Assembly: GCF_004135405.1 (NCBI RefSeq)
Contig: NZ_CP035491.1
Location: 744,001-808,000 of the forward strand
Reading direction: 5' to 3'
Length of the DNA stretch: 64,000 bases
Origin: Agromyces protaetiae
Lineage (GTDB): Bacteria; Actinomycetota; Actinomycetes; Actinomycetales; Microbacteriaceae
A model generated the notes under the pieces. The model had not been told where the DNA came from, ran no database searches, and saw only the letters and a list, made by a program, of their open reading frames with translations. Made by a program: the position numbers and the translations under genes. This document shows positions 59,630-64,000 of this stretch, in pieces; positions within the stretch are counted from its first letter, which is position 1; every line of letters begins with the position of its first letter.

Positions 59630-62461
59630 CTACTCGTCGAGCGCGTCGAAGTCGAGCGTCGCAGCCGTGCTGACGGGCGCAGCTGTCCGCCCAGAGTCGA
59701 GCAGCTCCGACCACGACGTGGCGATGCCGTTGAACGAGATGGCGTCCTTCGTCCAACCGTTCTTCTCGGCCACCTGGAACAGCAGGTACGCCAGCTCCTT
59801 CACGAGGTCGAGGTCGACCGCGCCGTCGGATCGGCGGCTCGCCTCGTGCAGGAAAGCTCCCGCCGCCGGGATGCCCTTGGTCTCCTGGATGCGGATCGTG
59901 TGCTGGAGCGCCTCCCATGCCGAGGTGTGCTGGTCGGTCGTCACGTCGTAGTCGTCGGGCAGGTCGACGGGGCGGTAGAGCTGCACCTTGCCCGCTCGGG
60001 CGCTCAGGATGCCGCCTCGCTCCATCGCCGAGACCGCCGTCGCGCGAGCACGCGCTAGGTTCTCGGCGTCGCCGAACGCCCCGGCGTCGTAGCCATTGCT
60101 GCGATACCACGCGATAGCGAACCGGGTCGCCGGGTCGAAGTCGCCTTCCTGCTCAGTCAGCAGCTCATCCAGCACCTCGTTGATGCGCGTGAGCGCCGAG
60201 CGCACCGTCATCTCGGAGCCGTCCGACTCGATGACCTTCGCGTACCGCGAGAACACCGCCATGCCAGGACCGATGGCTGACTGTGGAAGATCAACCGGCG
60301 CAATCCCGCCCTGCTGCAACTCCCGCAACGCCGGGCCAAGCTCGCGCTTCATCGCCGCGATGAAGCCACGGCGATCAGTTACGGGGGCATCCGCAGGGCG
60401 CGGGCGCAGGGCAAGCACGACCGAGGATGCGAGAGCATTGGTGCCCGAGGCAATCATTCGGTTGCCCAACTCGGAGCGCACCGGCCACGTCGCTGTGACG
60501 GTCCATCCCGCGCGCACCATCGAACCCAGAATCGTTTCCCATCCCGTCGATGCCTCGCCGCGATCGTCCGTCTCCGACTGCTTGAAGGCGTAGTAGACCG
60601 TAATCGGGTAGTCATCGGTAGCGGTCTCTCGCGCATGCGCGAAGACATGTTCAAACCCGCTCTCGAAGAACTCCTTAGCGCCATCAGGGCCACCGTGCCT
60701 GTAGGGATTTGCCACGAGCTCCTCAGACTTCGGCACGAGCATCGTGCCAAGCAGATCCGGGTGGATAGTTCGAAGCGAGCGCCTGAGCCAGACGTAGAAG
60801 AAGTCGCTCAGATCGGAGTAACCGATGTTGTCGTAGTAAGGCGGGTCTGTCGAGATCAAGACACCCGAGTAAGACCGCGCCGCAGCATCCGCGTTGACGG
60901 CTTCCGCAGGCTCTCCTGACGGCAGCCGATCTAATACTCGCTCAACCCACGCGACATCTTCGGCGAAGTCGCCGCCGGACCCCGCGAACGGATTTGCCTC
61001 AGCATAGTCCCACGCCATCGGTATGGCCTGGCGCGCAAAGAGCCCACGCACGGACTCCATCTTTGGGCTGGAGTCCCAACTGCAAATAGCTGAGAGCTTG
61101 TTTGCCATGCGGCTGATCGGGAAGGACAGATAGGTGGCTACCGCGTCTGCGTAGGCTTCTGCCTCGTCGCCGCCTTGCTCGAGGCGAAGACCACTCGGCA
61201 GTCCGGCGGAACGAGCGTCAGCCACCACACGAGCACGAGCTTCAGCAACAAGATCACTGAACGTCGTCAAGGCCGTCAACTGTCGGTTCGTGAACAGCGA
61301 TGCGAATGTGAACATCCCATAGTTGGGGGTCTTGAAGTCGCGCGGATTCGACGGCAAGGAGCCCGACGGCAGTTCGTCAGGTTCCGACACCTCAGCGGCG
61401 GTGACCATCTCCACCGTCGGCTCCAGATAGATGCGCGAACGATTGCCTTCAGCGACGGTAGCCATGAGCGCACGGCCGAGACCCACACTCCGTCCCTGCT
61501 CGCGTATGTAGTTCAGTGGGACCGCGGTGCCGCACGCGACACACTTCGCTCCAGTCCGACCGACTGACCCATCGTTGTCCTTCTCAGGAGCCAGCTTCGG
61601 ATCGTGCCCAATCTCGTACTCGATCCGCCGGTCCACTACGCGCGGCACGACGTAGGCTTCCTTGCCCTTCTTCTTGCCGAGCCACCATGAGCGCACGAGG
61701 GGCATCTCGATGCCGCACGCCGGGTTCGGGCAGGTGACGGTGCGCGCCCAAATCCACGCGATGACGGTCGCTTCCCCACCACCGGGGAGCTTCGCCTTCG
61801 GATAGAGGTGGCCGATGCGCTTTTGCGCCGCGTCGCGCATCCACTCGCCGTACCGTCGCAGGTCCTCCGCTAGGCCCGTTGCCTTCGGCCAGTCGGTTCG
61901 GGTTCCTGTCGCTCCGGGGAACACCGGCTCGCCCCCGGCGAACTTCGGCGGTATCTCGATGAGCGCCTTGTTGATGAGCACCGCAACGGGGTTGAGGTCG
62001 CTCGCGTGAGCCTCCAGCCCAAGGCGCTGCGCCTCCAGCGGGATCGTGCCGCCGCCAGCGAACGGGTCGAGGATCGCGGGCGGATTGCCGTTCGTGGACT
62101 TCATGATCTCGGCGCGCACAGCGTCGAACAAGGCTTCATCGCCCAGGTTGTCCCAATCGACCATGCGCGTGATGAGGTCGAACAGGCGCTCGCGCTCCTG
62201 CTTGATGCGGTGGCCGACCCAGCCTTCGGGGTCTTCGTAGCCCTTCTCGCGTGCCTCGGCGAGGAACTCGTCTTCGCGCACCGAGGGGTCATCCACGAGC
62301 TGCGCGAACAGCACCGCCCGCGCCGTCGCCAGTGGTCGCCGCGCCCACCACAGGTGCAGGGTGCTCGGGTGCCCGTGGCGGATCGACTTCTCGCGCGCCG
62401 ACTGCTTGTTGATCGCGTCGAGCGGGATCGAGACCTCGATCAGCTTGCGCTTGACTGCCAC
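59630..62461 (-). CDS. DUF1156-type DNA adenine methyltransferase
   Basis: This about 943-residue protein begins with DUF1156 (KRKLIEVSIPLDAINKQSAR, SIRHGHPSTLHLWWARRPLA) and contains methyltransferase motif I (PAILDPFAGGGTIPLEAQRL) and, near residue 540, the catalytic STDPPYYDNIGYSDLSDFFY (DPPY, amino-methyltransferase type). Four Cys in two CxxC pairs (CPNPACGIEM, AKCVACGTAVPL) suggest a zinc ribbon. It should methylate adenine (or cytosine N4) in host DNA so that the defence operon spares it. GTG 62461 was preferred over ATG 62497 because GAGAGG lies a few bases before it. It is the first gene of the operon. Confidence 0.88.
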   Translation of the reverse strand: MAVKRKLIEVSIPLDAINKQSAREKSIRHGHPSTLHLWWARRPLATARAVLFAQLVDDPSVREDEFLAEAREKGYEDPEGWVGHRIKQERERLFDLITRMVDWDNLGDEALFDAVRAEIMKSTNGNPPAILDPFAGGGTIPLEAQRLGLEAHASDLNPVAVLINKALIEIPPKFAGGEPVFPGATGTRTDWPKATGLAEDLRRYGEWMRDAAQKRIGHLYPKAKLPGGGEATVIAWIWARTVTCPNPACGIEMPLVRSWWLGKKKGKEAYVVPRVVDRRIEYEIGHDPKLAPEKDNDGSVGRTGAKCVACGTAVPLNYIREQGRSVGLGRALMATVAEGNRSRIYLEPTVEMVTAAEVSEPDELPSGSLPSNPRDFKTPNYGMFTFASLFTNRQLTALTTFSDLVAEARARVVADARSAGLPSGLRLEQGGDEAEAYADAVATYLSFPISRMANKLSAICSWDSSPKMESVRGLFARQAIPMAWDYAEANPFAGSGGDFAEDVAWVERVLDRLPSGEPAEAVNADAAARSYSGVLISTDPPYYDNIGYSDLSDFFYVWLRRSLRTIHPDLLGTMLVPKSEELVANPYRHGGPDGAKEFFESGFEHVFAHARETATDDYPITVYYAFKQSETDDRGEASTGWETILGSMVRAGWTVTATWPVRSELGNRMIASGTNALASSVVLALRPRPADAPVTDRRGFIAAMKRELGPALRELQQGGIAPVDLPQSAIGPGMAVFSRYAKVIESDGSEMTVRSALTRINEVLDELLTEQEGDFDPATRFAIAWYRSNGYDAGAFGDAENLARARATAVSAMERGGILSARAGKVQLYRPVDLPDDYDVTTDQHTSAWEALQHTIRIQETKGIPAAGAFLHEASRRSDGAVDLDLVKELAYLLFQVAEKNGWTKDAISFNGIATSWSELLDSGRTAAPVSTAATLDFDALDE

Positions 62462-62563
62462 TGGATTCCTCTCAGATGCGCTCTCGCACTTGGTCATACT
62501 GCGACTTTCGAGCCTACCTGCGGAGTCGGACGCGGCCGGAATGCCCCGGTGCGCCGCGAGTGC

Positions 62564-63064
62564 TCACGGGTGAGCCTTCATCGCCGCGAGCACCGCCGTG
62601 CGCGCGGCGTCGGCGCGGGGATGTGGGTACGCCGCCACGAGCGGCACGTCCCGGTCGTGTCGAGTCGGACGCGCCTTCCATGCTGCGCTCATCTGCGGTC
62701 CCGCCTCCGCCTTCGCTGCCGCGACCAGCGCGGTGTAGGCGTCGAGAACCTTGGGAGCGATGAGCGCGAGGTGCGCGGCGTAGAAGTCGAGGCGCGACTG
62801 GATCTCGCTGACATGCGCCGTGAGCGCGAACCGATCCGCGACGGCACCTGACCGTCGGCGGACGCGGTACGGCGCTTCGAGGTAGTCGCTCACAGCCTGG
62901 AGCGCACCCGCGTATGCCTCCGCGCGGCGCGAACGCGCGTGCTGGCGCCGCTCGTGGAGGAAGCCGAGCGCGACGATCCCCGCGGCGAGGATCGCGGCAG
63001 CGATCGTGGCGATCCCGTCCCAGGTGATCGGCGCAGGCGGAAAGAGCGAGAGGAGCCAGTTCAT
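62564..63064 (-). CDS. One-helix membrane protein, candidate CBASS effector
   Basis: The 166-residue protein has an N-terminal transmembrane helix (ITWDGIATIAAAILAAGIVA) followed by a basic stop (LHERRQHARSRRAE) and a cytoplasmic helical part (VSDYLEAPYRVRRRSGAVAD, AHVSEIQSRLDFYAAHLALI). No enzyme motif is visible. Its ATG overlaps the stop of the E2-like gene (ATGA). In this position of short type II CBASS operons membrane-disrupting effectors are common, so an effector role is inferred from context. Confidence 0.6.
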   Translation of the reverse strand: MNWLLSLFPPAPITWDGIATIAAAILAAGIVALGFLHERRQHARSRRAEAYAGALQAVSDYLEAPYRVRRRSGAVADRFALTAHVSEIQSRLDFYAAHLALIAPKVLDAYTALVAAAKAEAGPQMSAAWKARPTRHDRDVPLVAAYPHPRADAARTAVLAAMKAHP

Positions 63065-63624
63065 GCGGTGCGCCTTGCTTCCTCGATGAAACCGTGATCC
63101 GCCTGGGGCGCGATCCACTCGCCGGTCTCGGCGTAGGTGTCCTCCAGGAAGAGGTGATCCTGCGCCAGGACGATGAGTTCGGCGAGACTCCTGTCAGCCG
63201 TCCACCGCTGTTCGGGAGGATCGTCCGGGTAGTACAGACACAGCGCGCCGTCCTCGTAGCGGTGCGGTGAGTTCTGCATCGCTCCCGCGTATACCACCGG
63301 GAAGTCCCGACCGTCGCGCACGCCGCCACCGGGGAAGTACCGCTGAGGCCGAAACTCGACGACGACTGGAACTGGTTCCGTTCGTCCCACGACATCGACC
63401 CCATCGAGGTGATATCGCCGTCGCGGCACCGCTTCAATGCGAGGCGACCCGAGGCCGGCGCCGATCCACGTTCCGCAGCTCAGCTCGACCGCGCAGGGGT
63501 TCGAGTCGAGCAATATCAACCATGCGTACTCCACTCGGAGTCGACGGCCGAACAGCCGGAATGCATCGCGTTCGAGCGGAACGAACCAGGCGGCGTCCGC
63601 GCCGTACCACTCAGGATCGGGCAT
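63061..63624 (-). CDS. Bacterial E2-like (Cap2-type) protein
   Basis: The 187-residue protein ends in a pattern shared by bacterial E2-like proteins: HRYEDGALCLYYPDDPPEQR with a candidate catalytic Cys129, then LAELIVLAQDHLFLEDTYAE and TGEWIAPQADHGF with a late His. The N-terminal part (YAWLILLDSNPCAVELSCGT) is beta-rich. In type II-short CBASS the E2-like protein links the cyclase C-terminus to a target to prime it. It overlaps the end of the nucleotidyltransferase gene by 14 bases. ATG 63624 was preferred over GTG 63636. Confidence 0.72.
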   Translation of the reverse strand: MPDPEWYGADAAWFVPLERDAFRLFGRRLRVEYAWLILLDSNPCAVELSCGTWIGAGLGSPRIEAVPRRRYHLDGVDVVGRTEPVPVVVEFRPQRYFPGGGVRDGRDFPVVYAGAMQNSPHRYEDGALCLYYPDDPPEQRWTADRSLAELIVLAQDHLFLEDTYAETGEWIAPQADHGFIEEARRTA

Positions 63625-64000
63625 CAGCACGCCCACGAGCGCACGGGAGGCGATCCCCGTAGGCGGACGTGGACGAGGTGGCTGCGGGCGTGGACACGAG
63701 CGACGGGTTCTTCCCGCGCCACCGTTCCCGCGCGACGCGCTTCACCTCATCCTGGTCGGGCTTGGGCATCACGGCCTCGTCGCCGAAGAAGATGGCGAGC
63801 TGGTTGAGCGCGAGGATCGGGTAGCCCTCCCGCTCATATTGGAGTGCGAGATCGAGGTCGGCCTTCGCTTGCCGGAACGCGGCGACGACCTGGAGCCGGG
63901 TGAACTTCTCGTTGATCTTGATCGGCCCGGCGACCCCCGCGGGATCGGGCGTCTCGCCGATGCTCAGTTGCTCGATGGCGTGGTTGAGCCAGGTGCTGAT
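63611..64000 (-). CDS. Probable CD-NTase (CBASS nucleotidyltransferase), C-terminal part
   Basis: Only the last 129 residues are inside the window, with TGA at 63613-63611 and the 5' part beyond the right edge. The segment WLNHAIEQLSIGETPDPAGV, TRLQVVAAFRQAKADLDLAL, ALNQLAIFFGDEAVMPKPDQ resembles the helical end of SMODS-type nucleotidyltransferases (alternating FxxA...AL.. and W/L..FG), which make cyclic oligonucleotides on phage infection. The nucleotidyl-transfer motif is not in the window, so this call rests on the E2-like neighbour and the pattern. The tail is Ser/Thr/Arg-rich (SLVSTPAATSSTSAYGDRLP), as expected for a C-terminus that is conjugated. Confidence 0.5.
   Translation of the reverse strand: MSTWLNHAIEQLSIGETPDPAGVAGPIKINEKFTRLQVVAAFRQAKADLDLALQYEREGYPILALNQLAIFFGDEAVMPKPDQDEVKRVARERWRGKNPSLVSTPAATSSTSAYGDRLPCARGRADARS

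Overview
The window is high-GC actinobacterial DNA. Gene families, leaderless promoters and the constantly recurring word GGATGCCTCG fit the family Microbacteriaceae (Agromyces/Microbacterium-like). That placement is an inference from composition and gene content; no rRNA or tRNA gene was seen. Most of the window is accessory: many short regulator-plus-target units, each with a visible operator between divergent genes, followed by a defence island at the right end.

Layout. 1-2.4 kb: the end of a DUF4143 protein, a membrane protein and a YcnI/DUF1775 copper-type lipoprotein-like gene. 2.4-6.0 kb: arsenic functions in two circuits (arsC plus an ArsR-ArsC fusion sharing one operator type; an ArsO-like flavoprotein divergent from a second arsR with another operator type). 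6.0-10.4 kb: TetR-controlled operon of a KstD-like flavoprotein, an SDR with an unknown N-terminal domain and an HSL-type esterase. 10.5-18.4 kb: a Lys/Ala-rich Rho_N-like protein, a Pls-type NRPS with an M1 peptidase and a phosphopantetheinyl transferase, and small proteins. 18.5-24 kb: cNMP-binding/thioredoxin-reductase fusion, AraC-VOC pair, VanZ, MarR-azoreductase-CPBP protease.

24-33.8 kb is the most coherent region. Two ECF41-type sigma factors (fused SnoaL-like domain) lie among alpha/beta hydrolases, an aldo/keto reductase, an OhrR-like regulator and three NAD(P)-binding proteins. Six genes carry the same promoter, (T/C)GTCAC(A/G)-N16-(G/T)GTC, 50-65 bases before the start codon, so they form a probable local regulon.

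33.9-48.3 kb: TetR-quinone oxidoreductase, two FluC subunits with a universal stress protein, SDR-TetR, a DevR/DevS-like hypoxia or redox module (two Usp proteins, GAF kinase, response regulator, PPOX protein), CorA with a candidate leader peptide, a frameshifted secreted protein with its TetR, and a glycosyltransferase closed by a strong terminator.

48.3-64 kb is lower in GC and island-like. It holds a SHOCT protein, two hypothetical genes, an intact IS256-family element with 9-bp target duplications, an SNF2 helicase convergent to a DUF1156 methyltransferase / PD-(D/E)XK protein / HEPN-DUF499 ATPase operon, and, cut by the window end, what looks like a short type II CBASS operon (nucleotidyltransferase end, E2-like protein, membrane effector). 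The two homopolymer frameshifts (near 46.17 and 54.94 kb) are either real lesions or sequencing errors.
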